Source of the DNA: Sorghum bicolor
Taxonomy: Eukaryota; Streptophyta; Magnoliopsida; Poales; Poaceae
NCBI RefSeq assembly: GCF_000003195.3
Contig: NC_012871.2
Span: 9,101,997-9,165,996, forward strand
DNA length: 64,000 nt
Reading direction: 5' to 3'
Below the pieces are notes generated by a model. The model was given only the letters and a program-made list of their open reading frames with translations. It was not told the origin of the DNA and made no database searches. A program made the translations under genes and the position numbers. Of the stretch, positions 10,946 to 22,542 are shown in pieces (the first letter of the stretch is position 1; each line of letters begins with the position of its first letter).

Positions 10946-11669
10946 GTGACAACCCAAAACTTTACACCCTGGATTTAAACAAGGCCTTAACCGATCAACC
11001 CACACAAAATAGTTGCTGATAACAAAACAACTCTACGTCTGTGCTCCATCACTAGGACACCCACAATAGATTACTCATGAACTAGTTCTAAGCATTTGTT
11101 TTATACGTATTTTAATAGAAGAGAGAGAAAAACTAACTCTTGATCGAGAGCTAGCTAGGCCTCATAGACACATTCTAAGAACATGTGAGAATGTCACGAC
11201 GATCTAATCATACTATAAGCCCTTGCTAAAAACTAATATTATTAAAGAGGTTGGTTTAAAGCTAGTAGTTAACTCTTGCTGTTGCGCCTGCCCTAGCTAG
11301 TCTCCATCAACCCGATGCAAACAGATCATATAGGATCACAACTTCCAACCTGACGCGGCTTATTTGATCGGTGAAATTAAAATGTATGCATTTGTGTCAC
11401 CGTCAACAACACTGACGCTGCTCCAGTGACTGAAGCTGTCAACCAATCTGCTTCTGTTGGACATGATATATGGGCACATATACGCGGCGTCGCTGCCTAA
11501 TCAAGCGTCCGACGCTTCGTGCTGTCTGACAAGCAAATCCTACCGTGACAGGCTAAATTAACTACTGCTATATATTGATTTGTTCTCAAGCAAGGAAGCG
11601 CCTATATCCCATTGTTAGTTAGGACTGCTAGATAATGTTTTGTGCCTTCTCAGTTCTCACTCTTTATTA
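10946..11669. other. Spacer, no gene seen
   Basis: This is AT-rich sequence between the LINE fragment and a Stowaway MITE. It has no long open frame or recognised motif on either strand. A lone aacaaggcctt near 10978 may be the end of another MITE. Confidence 0.4.
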
Positions 11670-11930
11670 TTCCATCCGTTCCAAAGTATAAGTCATTCTA
11701 AAAATATTTGAGAGTCAAAATATTTTCAAATTTAACCAAAAATATAGAGAGAAATATAAAGATTTATGTCATAAAATAGGTACACTATGAAAATATAACT
11801 AACAAAGAATCTAATAATACTTGGTTGATACCAAAAAATATTATTATTTTGCTATATAAATTTGGTTAAACTTGAAAAATTTTGACTCTTCAAAATTCTT
11901 AGAATGACTTATAATTCGGGACGGAGGGAA
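11670..11930. mobile_element. Stowaway MITE
   Basis: The 261-bp element has terminal inverted repeats (ttccatccgttccaaagta and its counterpart ending gggacggagggaa) flanked on both sides by TA, the Tc1/mariner-type target duplication. The inner arms pair as well (aagtcattctaa / ttagaatgactt). No coding capacity. Confidence 0.9.
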
Positions 11931-12179
11931 TACTTTTTAAACGCCGATGTAAGCGTCTCTGTATTATACGGGCCCTGGAGAAAGAGAACTCGAACTTGAC
12001 AATTCTGTTGACACCGATCCTGAGGGCAATGGCGCTGGCGAGCTCGGCGTTCCTATCGGAGTTTTGTGTTCTTGTTCTACAAACACAACCATATTATCTA
12101 TATATATATCGGAGTTTGGTAACATGATCCATCAATCTAGCTCACCACCACCACCACTATACTCGATTTCAAGCCACGA
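11931..12179. other. Spacer next to the 3' end of the large LINE
   Basis: A short stretch containing some GC-rich sequence (about 12020-12050) and a small CACCAC run. No gene is recognised. Confidence 0.35.
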
Positions 12180-12242
12180 TTTTTTTTAAAGACCACGCCC
12201 GGCGTGTATTTCATTAAGGAGTAGAGTTTACAAGAACAACAG

Positions 12243-14160
12243 TGAAAGGTCCAAATGGCTAGAGGGAGAGGGGGGGTGAATAGCCTATTTAAATTTTCTA
12301 CAAACTTCAACTAGACAAGTTGATTAGTAAAACAAAAGGCGAAGCTATTCTAACACTAGCACAACTAAGCTATGCAAGCCACCTACACAAGTCTAGCAAG
12401 AAAGCTAAACACTAGTTACAACAAGAAAGCACAACTAGAAGCTTGCTACAATCCTAAACAAGAAGACTAAACTAAACAAGCTAAACAACTAGCAAGGTAT
12501 ACAAGTAAGTAAGAAGTGAAGAGTGATTGTTATACCAACGTAGTAGAGTAGAGATATATCCAACCAATCATTCACAATCACAAGAGAATCCTCGGCAAGA
12601 GATGACACAAGATTTTTTACCGATGTTCACTTGCTTCCCGGCAAGCTAGTCCTCATTGTGGCGATACACCCACTTGATGGATCACGAGCTAATTGGCAAT
12701 CCAAAGGCAAACCCTCAGCGGGTGCCGCACATCCACTCACAAGATGGGGATCCTCCAAGCCTCGAGCAATCCACTAGAGTAGCTAATTGCGATCTCCCGC
12801 GGGGAAGGCTCAAGAACCCCTCACAAATCACTTGGTGAGGCTCGAAACAATCTCCAATAACGAGCTCAACACCACCGCTGCTCCAAGCCGTCTAGGGCAT
12901 CGGGAAACACCCAAGAGTAACAAGAAATCCGCAGCAAACTCAAGAATCAAGTGCCACTAAATGCAACTCTCAAAGCAATGCACTTGAATCTCATTCAATC
13001 TCACTAGGATTAGCAATCAAGCAAGAAGATGAGTGGAGGGAGTGTTCTCTAGCTCAAAGAATGTCTCAAGTAATCAAAAGTGCAAGAGAGAACCTCCTAA
13101 AGCCGGCCACCCTCAATTTATAAGCCCCTCAAAGAAACTAGTCGTTGGCTGTTTTCACTGGGCTGAAATCGAGGGCACCGGACGCTACTAAGTGAGCACC
13201 GGACGCTCGACTCCCTGCGTCCGGTGCACTGGAGTTGGCCACGTGTCCGTCTTGAATCTCGCGTGTCAGATCCTAACGGTTACCTGCGGATCACCGGACG
13301 CTCTGCAGGTCCACACCGGACGCGTCCGGTGCACACCGGACTCATGCGCAGAGAGTTCCGCAAACCTGCAGGTCACCGGACGCTAAGCACCGGTAGCGTC
13401 CGGTGCTCACCGGACCCATGCGCAGAGAGGGTCGCAAAATGCCCGCACACCGGACGCTAACCACCGGACGCTCTCAAAGTGCGTCCGGTGCTCAACCCTA
13501 GCAGGGTCAAGCACACCGGACTCTGAGGCCAGCGTTCGGTGCCTCCGCACTCAGCGTCCGGTGAGTGTTTCTCACTGAGAAAACACTCCCGTGACTTCTC
13601 CAAATTTCCCACCGGCGTAATAGAAAATATACACTAATTTTTCTCAAAAGCGCCGAAGGGAGAAAGGAACCCAAACCCCTCTCAACCCTAGGAACTCCAC
13701 CTCCTTTGCAAATGTGCTAACACCAACAAGTGTTCACCACCAAAGTGCATGTGTGTTAGCTTTTCACAAACATTTTCACCAAAAGAGTTAAGTTAGCACT
13801 TTACTAGATCCTAATGCATATGCTCAAGATATGGACCTAGTAGCACTTGATTAGAGAGATGATCGTGATTTCCCCTCTTGATAGTCGGCTATCTATCCTA
13901 AACCCGGTCAATCACTTCTCTACACATCTTAGACCGGCAAAAGTAAAACCCTATATTTATACCTTTGCCTTGATAACTTTGCTCCTCGTCTATCACCATG
14001 ATCTCCACTTCATGCTTCATCCCTTTGTGATCATGTGGCCACCTTTCCATGCCACCATGCACCTTCATCACATGTGTTGCTATGCCTAACTTAAATCACT
14101 TAAACACAAGGCATTAGCAACTTGGTGTCATTAATTACCAAAACTAAACTTGGGCTTTCA
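12243..14160 (-). mobile_element. Copia solo LTR A (SIRE/Maximus-like family)
   Basis: The 1918-bp segment starts TGAAAGGTCC and ends GGGCTTTCA, with a perfect 5-bp target duplication aacag on each side (12238-12242 and 14161-14165). It matches the inverse of solo LTR B at 27625. The edge sequence ggggggtgaatagcc is the same LTR-end motif seen beside the copia primer-binding site at 9461. No internal retrotransposon sequence remains, so LTR-LTR recombination removed it. It sits in the 3' untranslated part of the large LINE. Confidence 0.9.
13168..13565. repeat. Cluster of CACCGGACGC / GCGTCCGGTG motifs inside solo LTR A
   Basis: The 10-mer caccggacgc and its inverse gcgtccggtg, with near matches such as caccggactc, occur more than a dozen times in about 400 bases, in both orientations and often back to back. 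A similar cluster lies in LTR B (28210-28610). Confidence 0.85.
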
Positions 14161-14165
14161 AACAG

Positions 14166-15200
14166 GTTACACGGTAACCACATGCGGAAACCAGAAAACT
14201 AGCAAACCAGAGCCAAGCTAAGACAACAGACAGCGAAGGTTAGGCAGTAGCCAAGGCGGCTAGCCGGGTGATTACATAGAGGGCAACACAGCTAGAAGCG
14301 CCTGGATCGGTTTAAAGCCCGCCAAACCTCACACTGCAGCCTCATCAAAGATTTTTGTCAGCAGTTGAGAAGGCGACGAGGACACTGCGTCAAAAGTTCT
14401 CGCATTCCGCTCCTTCCAAAGCGTCTAGCCCACTAGGAAGAACAGCGAATCGAAGCCACGACGAAGAAGTTTTGGGACTCCCTTTCTGCTTTGAACCCAC
14501 CAGCACATGACATGCTCCTCATTGACTGAAACGAATTCCTACAAGCGCAGCCTGTTGAGGCACAGATGCCAGGCTTCCTTACTGAAGCAACAACCCAGGA
14601 GAATGTGATCCATCATCTTAGGCAACTGGTCACACATGACACAAGTCGCCGAGCTCTGCAAACCGTGTCGGAAACGTCGTTCGGCAGTCCAACAACACCG
14701 ATGCAACACAAGCCAGAAAAAGAAGCGCACACGCGGCAGGGCTGTAGTCTTCCAAATTTGCTTGGCGCCAACTGGCGTCGAGGAGCCAATGAACATGGCC
14801 CCATACGCTGAGGCGGCCGAGTAGGTGGCATCGGCAGATAGCCTCCAGGTGAAGGTGTCCGGAGTGTCCGAAAGCCGGACATGGTGCAACAAGTCACAGA
14901 TTTTATTGAAATCAGTCAGCAGCTGTAGGGTGATCGGTCCAGAGATGTGACCAACCCAAGCATCGCCGGGAAGAGCATCCGCAACCAGGCACCGCTTCTT
15001 GCGCGCTCGAACGTTTGGCGCAATCGTCTTCATGCTGCAGCCCTGAATCCAACGATTTATCCAGAAGAAAGTTGATTTGCCATCGCCTAGCTGGAGCACA
15101 GTTGCTGCTTCAAAGAGTGCAAGAGCCACCCTGTCCTTAGTGCTTGGCGCTGAACCTGCCTGACGGTCCTTCCAGACCCATCGTAGATGCAGCGCCACCC
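14166..15200 (-). pseudogene. LINE ORF2, C-terminal part (RT-associated zinc-binding domain)
   Basis: The frame at about 14539-15198 continues the ORF2 broken at 22543. It encodes WVWKDRQAG, then the LINE core region and a zf-RVT domain with RVRFFFWLVLHRCCWTAERR followed by CVMCDQLPKMMDHILLGC. This domain usually ends plant L1 ORF2 proteins and probably binds nucleic acid. The rest down to 14166 is 3' untranslated sequence. The gypsy insertion separates it from the RT. Confidence 0.8.
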
Positions 15201-16478
15201 TGTTGACGGTCCTTAATGCTCATATTTAACCATCAACTAATCATGGAAAGGGATCCAAATACAACCAACACCCAGACTTAGGGTTTTATCTCACAGAATT
15301 CCATGAGTTTTGGTGTTTGTCTATTTCTGCAGGGGGTTATCAGGAAATACGGAGGAAAGGCCCACACGTCGGGTTTACATAGAGATATTAACGTGCCGCG
15401 CAATTTTCTATCATCTAGAAGACTCCAGAAGCCACGGGACCAAAGCGGAGGCCGAGAGGACTCAAGGACAGGGCGCCCGCCCAAGTCCTGAGGGCGCCCG
15501 CCCTAGAGTTCTGCCCAATCAGAGTCCAATTCGGGGATCGTGCTCCACCGACCTAAGGATCAAGGATAACCGTTCAATCAATGTCAGTTTGATCCAACGG
15601 CCCATATTCACTTGAAGGGACTATAAAACCAGACCCCCTGGCCCCTGGAGATCATACCTCTTCTACAGAATCAAAGTTAGGGTTTCAATTCTTCATCCAA
15701 GTAGAGAGGATCCCTCTAGTTCTTCTAGTTCTACCTCTAGTTCATCTAGATCTAGTTCTAGTTCATCTAGTTCTAGTTCTAGTTCCTCTAGTTCTAGTTC
15801 TAGTTAGTTCTAGTTGTAATCTAGAAAATAGGGAGAGAGAAGAGGAGAGCGGAGGAGGAGCCGGATCTGTCGGATCTTCCTCAACATTATACTTTTGCAG
15901 CATCTGGTTCGTTCTTCATCGTTCTCCAGGTTCTTCAATTCATAATTCCTGAGTTCTTTAATTACTTTTATTTACATTCAAGTTATTTATTGGATTCCCG
16001 CTTGCATCAAGTGCTCTAGTCTTTATAACGCTAGAGTAGTAATTAATAGATTAGATGTGGTGTTTAGTCTTGCGATTACCTGGAATTGCACCCAATCCTG
16101 CGGATTGTTGTGGTAGCCTTAGGGTAGTGACAGCCCTAACGGTCGACGTATTCCACCACGTTCGGATCGGTGTTTGTAGGACCGTAGTCAGACCTTCCTA
16201 GCCCCCTTCTCATCTCTTTCTGTGGTTAGTGCTCTGATGTCCCGATATAGATAATCTTGAAGTAATTCTTGATTCTTAGATCAACTAGAGAACTCTCAGG
16301 AAACTTCCTCTCTTCCCACCAAAAATAATTATATAGTTATCCTTGGGCGATCTTGGATCTTAATTAGTACACTCACGTTCCCTGTGGAAAATCGATACTC
16401 TGGAATACTCCCGGGTGAAAGCTACATCGGTATCCGTGCGCTTGCGGATTTTTCTGTTTGCGTTTAAAATACCCAACA
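15201..16478 (+). repeat. 5' LTR of the gypsy element
   Basis: Starts TGTTGACGG and ends ACCCAACA. It contains ggactataaaaccaga, a good TATA box at about 15620, so transcription probably starts just downstream. It also has an imperfect TCTAGT microsatellite at about 15715-15830. Confidence 0.92.
15618..15632 (+). promoter_or_regulatory. Probable LTR TATA box
   Basis: The sequence gggactataaaacca lies about 420 bases into the 5' LTR and is repeated at the matching place in the 3' LTR (about 21683-21697). It is the only strong TATA motif in the LTR and probably sets the element's transcription start. Confidence 0.55.
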
Positions 16479-16485
16479 AGCTTTC

Positions 16486-16503
16486 TGGCGCCGTTGTCGG
16501 GGA
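16486..16503 (+). other. Primer-binding site (tRNA-Asp type)
   Basis: TGGCGCCGTTGTCGGGGA begins seven bases after the 5' LTR. It matches, with one difference, the 3' end of plant tRNA-Asp, the usual primer for this gypsy group. Confidence 0.8.
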
Positions 16504-18150
16504 ACGGTAGCTGTGCTAGTTTCGAACCAAGTCGTCCGTGTATCCTTTTTCTTTTCCTTTTTTACCACACTCACCTTATCATTTTCACCATACCACATGG
16601 ATTTCACTCTAAGCATTAATGAGCATGGAATTTATTTCATAGCCACTTCATTTACTCCATGCTCATATGCAACATCTTCATAATCCATTGGTCTCTCCAA
16701 CATCACCACATTCGAGATCTCCAACCCCCTCTTCCTTTCTATTTATAAAAACTTTAAAAGGGCGGTTGTCGATGCATATGTCTATATTAAATATTGCAGA
16801 TCTCGTTGAGTTGATCTTGATATAGGTTAGCGTTGGAGGGGAAACCACTTCACTGACCTAAATCGATGGTTTCCCAAGGACAAGCTTAGTGTCCTAAAAC
16901 AAGCACTGATCAGATTGTAACATGAGCTTTTAATTATTTGCAACATTACCTTATGTATTGAGCATATAAGGATAATTGTAGAAAATTCCTTCGGGTATTC
17001 TTGTCACTAACCTTTTCAGGATTGGAGCAAGAAGATCGGATGAATGACAAGCACAAGGTATGCCCAACCAACTATCATACAACATTGAATTAAATTCATC
17101 CAAACTTGAATTTTGCAAAATTCAAGCTTGGGGGAGTACTTACATAAAAACATCCTTTGCCATGTTGTTATGTTGGTTGTCCCTACCTTTGAGACATGCT
17201 CAATTTGTTAAATACTAATCACACTACTTCATCTCCACTTGAGTAGAACTCTATAAATGCTCTCATGCTACCTTTATTTGCTTTAGTATATGTATAGGTT
17301 TGGAGTAGTTTCATTTATCTCTTAATTAAGCTTGGTGCTTAGTTTAGGAATGATGATCTTACTTCCAAGGGGTTTTAAATTAAGCATGGTGCTTAGGTTA
17401 AAATGCCCTCCTAAATCAATTTAGACATGGTGTCTAGGTTGATCTTTGAGCCGATAGTATGCTATAGTAGATACTGGATATTTTGTTGGACTAACCCCTG
17501 CAGGAAAACTTTCAATATCGACCTAGGAAGTCCTGATATACAAACTCATTAGAGATAAAGGAGACACATGAAGTTTAACAATTTACACAAGGAAGGCATA
17601 GCTCACAAGAGATGATCCATGGAGGGTGCTACAAATACGATGCACAACAACTAAGAAAGGAAAGCTTCCACAAGGTGATACTTACCATCACTCTTCATGT
17701 AAGGTAACATCTTAAGGTACTTGACTATCACTTTTATAAGCTTCTCCTTGGTTCTGGCGTTCACATGAATAAAAAAGACAAACATGTATGATTTACAACT
17801 CTAGATTAACCAGCCCAGTCGATTCAATATGTTTAGTCCTGCCACCTTTGTGATCCCACACTCCTAATCATATGAGCTAGAATGTTATACACTCAATCTT
17901 TGGAAGATATATATATAAAAAAACATAAGTATAGATAGATTATCTTTCCATTAGGTTGAGCGATCTGATCTGACAAATATTTTAAATGCTACATTCATGA
18001 TCTTATTATCCATCAACTTTGTCTTGCTCACTATGCTTAAGGTTCGAGAGAACGAATACACTTTTGGTTCTGTTGGTGTTTTCCACCAACAGGGCCCATG
18101 CACTTGATCTCTGCCTTGTCTCTATGAGCAGGTACACTTCGAGCAAAATA
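16504..18150 (+). other. Non-coding interior of the gypsy element
   Basis: There is no open frame of note. A full-length relative would carry gag here. The sequence is AT-rich, with several near-repeated aagctt/ttaagcttggtgctta-like motifs (17335-17405). Coding capacity appears to have been lost before the element moved here. Confidence 0.45.
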
Positions 18151-19411
18151 TGACGGACTTTTACAACTCCCAGACTCCACCAAGTGAAGAACCTAGATCT
18201 ACGAGCAGAAACACACTGGAGATACTGGACACTCAGGCAATCACTGCCCTAAGATGATTGAGGATGTAACTAATGGAGTAACCCCGTTGTGGAAGTAATT
18301 ACTGACCTTCTGCCGGTCAAGAGAGACAACCCAGGACGCCCCGTCATCCCTATCTCCATCGGTATGGTGGACTTCCTAGAAGCACTCTGCAACTTTGGCT
18401 CCAGCGTCAACATTATGCCCAAGCCTGCAGATCAGACACTAAGTTTCCCAAAGGGAATATTGAAGAACCTCTACGTCCGAGTTGGCACCTTGTGCGCCCC
18501 AGCAGACTTCGTGATGATAGAGACTGGTACTGTTGAGAGGGCACCCATCATCCTAGGGAGGCCATTCTTGAACACCTCGGGAGCTATCATCTACGCTAGT
18601 GCTGCCAAGATCAGTTTCTACATCGAGGGGAGGAAGGAGACATTTTCCTTCAAGAACAAGACTACACAAATCTCAGAGCATTCCCGACATGAACCAAGGA
18701 AGAGGACCAACAAGAGGAACAGGAACAAGCAAATGTGGACCGAATCAGCTAAGATGGTCACTGCAGTTCAAGGAGGTCAAGATCGTCAACTTAAGTCACC
18801 GTTCCTAACCAAAAAGGATGACCCAAGTATGCCAAGCATCCAGTGCTCCATTGATGGATACAACTTCCAGAAGATGCTTTGCGATACCGGGTCAGGTGTC
18901 AACATAATGGCCGCCAGTCACCTATCTGCTCCTATTCGGAACCATGCCCCTAAAACCGACATACATTCAGCTTCAGATGGCAGATCAGACATTCTGAAAG
19001 GTTATTGTCTTGGGAGAAGACGAATTTGATCCACTCATCACCATTGGAAGACCGTTCCTCAGCACCGTTAAAGCAATCATCTACATTGGAACTGGAGAAG
19101 TCCACATGCATTTCCCCTCTGAGAAGGTACGCCGCTATTTTACTGACCCTAACTATATAGTTGAAGACTCTAAGCAGGTCAGAACAAGAAGAAGACGACG
19201 CAACCGCAAACAGAGAAGGCAAATTATCAAGGACGGATGGGCGGACTATGAAGGAGAAGTTGTAAGGTCAGAAGACATACAGCTTGAACAAAACTGTCCT
19301 GAGGAGACCGTAGTACCGAGTCAGGTGTGGAGAGAGAAGATAGTTATACACAAAGAGGAGGCACCGCCGGAACCACCGACTACGCCATCCAGGGAATCCC
19401 AAGACGACTGA
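18151..19411 (+). pseudogene. Gypsy protease region with two tandem retropepsin-like domains
   Basis: A short frame starts at 18151 (MTDFYNSQTPPSEEP) and stops at about 18255. The main frame, 18289-19029, has a first retropepsin-like unit with CNFGSSVNIMPK (about 18388), where the catalytic Asp position is Asn, and IILGRPFLNTSGAIIY. A second unit follows with CDTGSGVNIMAA (about 18877), a normal DTG active site. A frameshift at about 18930 and a stop near 18980 break the second unit; its ILGRPFL-equivalent, TIGRPFLSTVKAIIY, lies in the next frame (19010-19411), followed by a basic Arg-rich tail. Retropepsins mature the retrotransposon polyprotein. This copy is not translatable as one product. 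Confidence 0.7.
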
Positions 19412-21264
19412 GAAAACGGAGAGCCCCGTTCGGAGGACTTAAAAACACCGAACGCCTTGCCAAGAGAATTCAAGGATCAAAGAATACTACCAGACGGAGG
19501 ACATCCTACTCGCTGTCAGGGTGCTGCCGACATTCAAATACACCTCCGCCACCTGCTAGCTACATCAGAAGAAACTTCGCCAAAATCCAGCTTGGGGAGA
19601 GCACCCCCATTTATCCAGCTAAGTGTTTCTACTCACGTTTATACTTTACTCAAATAATAAAAAAGTGCATAATCATAAAAACCCAAATAAAGATTTTGTG
19701 CTTATATATATATATCTTTGCTTCGTTTGCTAAACAAACAAATAAATAAAGTTTGCTATGAACCCTCATGATAAGCTCTCACATGGAAATGATGAATAGT
19801 TGCTCTACCATGACTAGTTCTCAAAATTGAAATCTCTCTCAAGTTTAGGCATGACTGTTATAATGTAAACCTGCTCTAAAGCTGAACTTGTGGGGAGAGT
19901 ACTTGATCTGAAATCTAAGTCGTTAACGGATATGATATGGGAAGGTTGAGCTGTTGTTTATCTGTTCCTAGAGATGCTAGAATTCTGGAGAATTTTATCT
20001 TTGAAAATCTTTAAAATGTTGCATGATGAGTTCCTGTATGATGAGAGTTTAAATTCCTACCACAGCCATATATACATGCTTGCTAGACATTGAACCATAC
20101 ATTTACTTTTTACTGCTTATGAGCATTGAGTGTGGTCAAGCTGTGTAGACCCTTAGGAGCCTGTCATGTGGCTAAAATCAAGATTCACTTGCACGTTCAC
20201 TCATACATGCTGCTTCTACTCCGGAAGTACGCATCCACATATATCCATCCATTTCCATCTCCAGAACCACCCAAAAATATTCTACTCCTAATCAAGGAGA
20301 GAATAGCCAAAAACATTTCTGTTTTCCCTTGTGAAATAAATGCTCAAGTTATCTTGTTACTACCACTTGCTATATTATCTCATGAGATGAGTGCTCTAAA
20401 AAAGAAAAAAAAGAGAAAAGAAAAAAAAGATACGAGGAAATAAAAAGGGGCAAGTGCCCGGAACCTCGAAAGAAAAGAAAAAGTGAGACGAGAGGTAAAA
20501 ATGGACAAGTGTCCGACAGTAGAATTAGGGGTACAAGATACCCACCTAAGAGAAAAGAAAAAGAAAATATAGAGCATCTCATTCTCCTCAAAAAGTTCCA
20601 AAAGAGCAAGAAAGGTATGTATCCCCTCAAAAGAGCATAAGTAGAATTAGACTTTCACCATTGTTATCACCATCATCACCATACACCATTCATTCGCCAC
20701 ACATGCACATCTTGATTTGACTTATTGACTTGTTCTTCTGGATCCATGGTTTGACTATGCAATAAATGTCTTGTAAGTATGTATTAGTTGTCTTCCACCT
20801 ATGAGCTCCAGATATCAAAAGCCTTATTAGAGTAGGGTGAGAGAGAAGGCAATGCCACTATGCCTTATACCACAAACACCACATACTTTGAGAGAAGGCA
20901 TACACCATTAATACCTTGGTAAGGATCCAGAAATACCACAAAAGAGAGACTAGAGAGAGTCATACAAGGAATCTCTGAGTTTTATTTGAAAATCTGCAAA
21001 AACTCCAGAGCTATAGTTAATCGAAGAACAAGAGACATGGTGCTTGACTAGACTGTTCTATCTTTCAACTACTCAAGACAGAAGTGACGGTTACAAGTCC
21101 CATGGTGAAAGGTAAATGAGTAAGTTTTAAGTCTTAACAGTTTACTCTAACCAGAGATGAGATCTTGTTTAAACGCATGTGTATCTTTAAGTTATGAAAC
21201 CACTGCAGAAACTCTTGAGTTCATCTTTGCTCAGGGACGAGCAAAGGTTAAGCTTGGGGGAGCT
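19412..21264 (+). other. Non-coding 3' interior of the gypsy element, with purine-rich tract
   Basis: No pol domains are present. About 20395-20620 is a purine-rich stretch containing two small hairpins, gggcaagtgcccg and ggacaagtgtccg. The polypurine tract aagcttgggggagct directly precedes the 3' LTR. Confidence 0.55.
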
Positions 21265-22542
21265 TGTTGACGGTCCTTAATGCTCATATTTAACCATCAA
21301 CTAATCATGGAAAGGGATCCAAATACAACCAACACCCAGACTTAGGGTTTTATCTCACAGAATTCCACGAGTTTTGGTGTTTGTCTATTTCTGCAGGGGG
21401 TTATCAGGAAATACGGAGGAAAGGCCCACACGTCGGGTTTACATAGAGATATTAACGTGCCGCGCAATTTTCTATCATCTAGAAGACTCCAGAAGCCACG
21501 GGATCAAAGCGGAGGCCGAGAGGACTCAAGGACAGGGCGCCCGCCCAAGTCCTGAGGGCGCCCGCCCTAGAGTTCTGCCCAATTAGAGTCCAATTCGGGG
21601 ATCGTGCTCCACCGACCTAAGGATCAAGGATAACCGTTCAATCAATGTCAGTTTGATCCAACGGCCCATATTCACTTGAAGGGACTATAAAACCAGACCC
21701 CCTGGCCCCTGGAGATCATACCTCTTCAACAGAATCAAAGTTAGGGTTTCAATTCTTCATCCAAGTAGAGAGGATCCCTCTAGTTCTTCTAGTTCTACCT
21801 CTAGTTCATCTAGATCTAGTTCTAGTTCATCTAGTTCTAGTTCTAGTTCCTCTAGTTCTAGTTCTAGTTAGTTCTAGTTGTAATCTAGAAAATAGGGAGA
21901 GAGAAGAGGAGAGCGGAGGAGGAGCCGGATCTGTCGGATCTTCCTCAACATTATACTTTTGCAGCATCTGGTTCGTTCTTCATCGTTCTCCAGGTTCTTC
22001 AATTCATAATTCCTGAGTTCTTTAATTACTTTTATTTACATTCAAGTTATTTATTGGATTCCCGCTTGCATCAAGTGCTCTAGTCTTTATAACGCTAGAG
22101 TAGTAATTAATAGATTAGACGTGGTGTTTAGTCTTGCGATTACCTGGAATTGCACCCAATCCTGCGGATTGTTGTGGTAGCCTTAGAGTAGTGACAGCCC
22201 TAACGGTCGACGTATTCCACCACGTTCGGATCGGTGTTTGTAGGACCGTAGTCAGACCTTCCTAGCCCCCTTCTCATCTCTTTCTGTGGTTAGTGCTCTG
22301 ATGTCCCGATATAGATAATCTTGAAGTAATTCTTGATTCTTAGATCAACTAGAGAACTCTCAGGAAACTTTCTCTCTTCCCACCAAAAATAATTATATAG
22401 TTATCCTTGGGCGATCTTGGATCTTAATTAGTACACTCACGTTCCCTGTGGAAAATCGATACTCTGGAATACTCCCGGGTGAAAGCTACATCGGTATCCG
22501 TGCGCTTGCGGATTTTTCTGTTTGCGTTTAAAATACCCAACA
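21265..22542 (+). repeat. 3' LTR of the gypsy element
   Basis: Same length as the 5' LTR and about 99.5 percent identical by eye. It is followed by the caccc target duplication at 22543-22547. Confidence 0.92.

Larger units (their letters stand above)
15201..22542 (+). mobile_element. Young non-autonomous Ty3/gypsy LTR retrotransposon
   Basis: The 7342-bp element has two 1278-bp LTRs (15201-16478 and 21265-22542), each TGTTGACGG...CCCAACA, and a perfect 5-bp target duplication caccc on both sides. After the 5' LTR comes a tRNA-Asp primer-binding site, TGGCGCCGTTGTCGGGGA. A purine-rich tract ends at 21264. The LTRs differ at about seven positions by eye (about 0.55 percent), so insertion was recent. 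The interior holds only gag/protease-like remnants; I see no reverse transcriptase, RNase H or integrase in any frame. Movement would need proteins from a relative. Athila/Tat-type affinity is suggested by the tRNA-Asp site and protease sequence. Confidence 0.92.

Noticed and set aside
12180..12260. Target-site duplication for the large LINE
   Set aside because: I compared the sequence left of the poly-T run with the region around 30030-30060 and found no convincing match, so none is claimed.
13168..13565. CRISPR-like array of short repeats
   Set aside because: Units occur in both orientations with irregular spacing inside a eukaryotic LTR, and the same array is in a second copy of that LTR. 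There are no cas genes.
16486..16503. tRNA gene fragment
   Set aside because: Only the 3' acceptor-end complement is present, at the fixed position after an LTR; it is a primer-binding site. No full tRNA was seen in the window.
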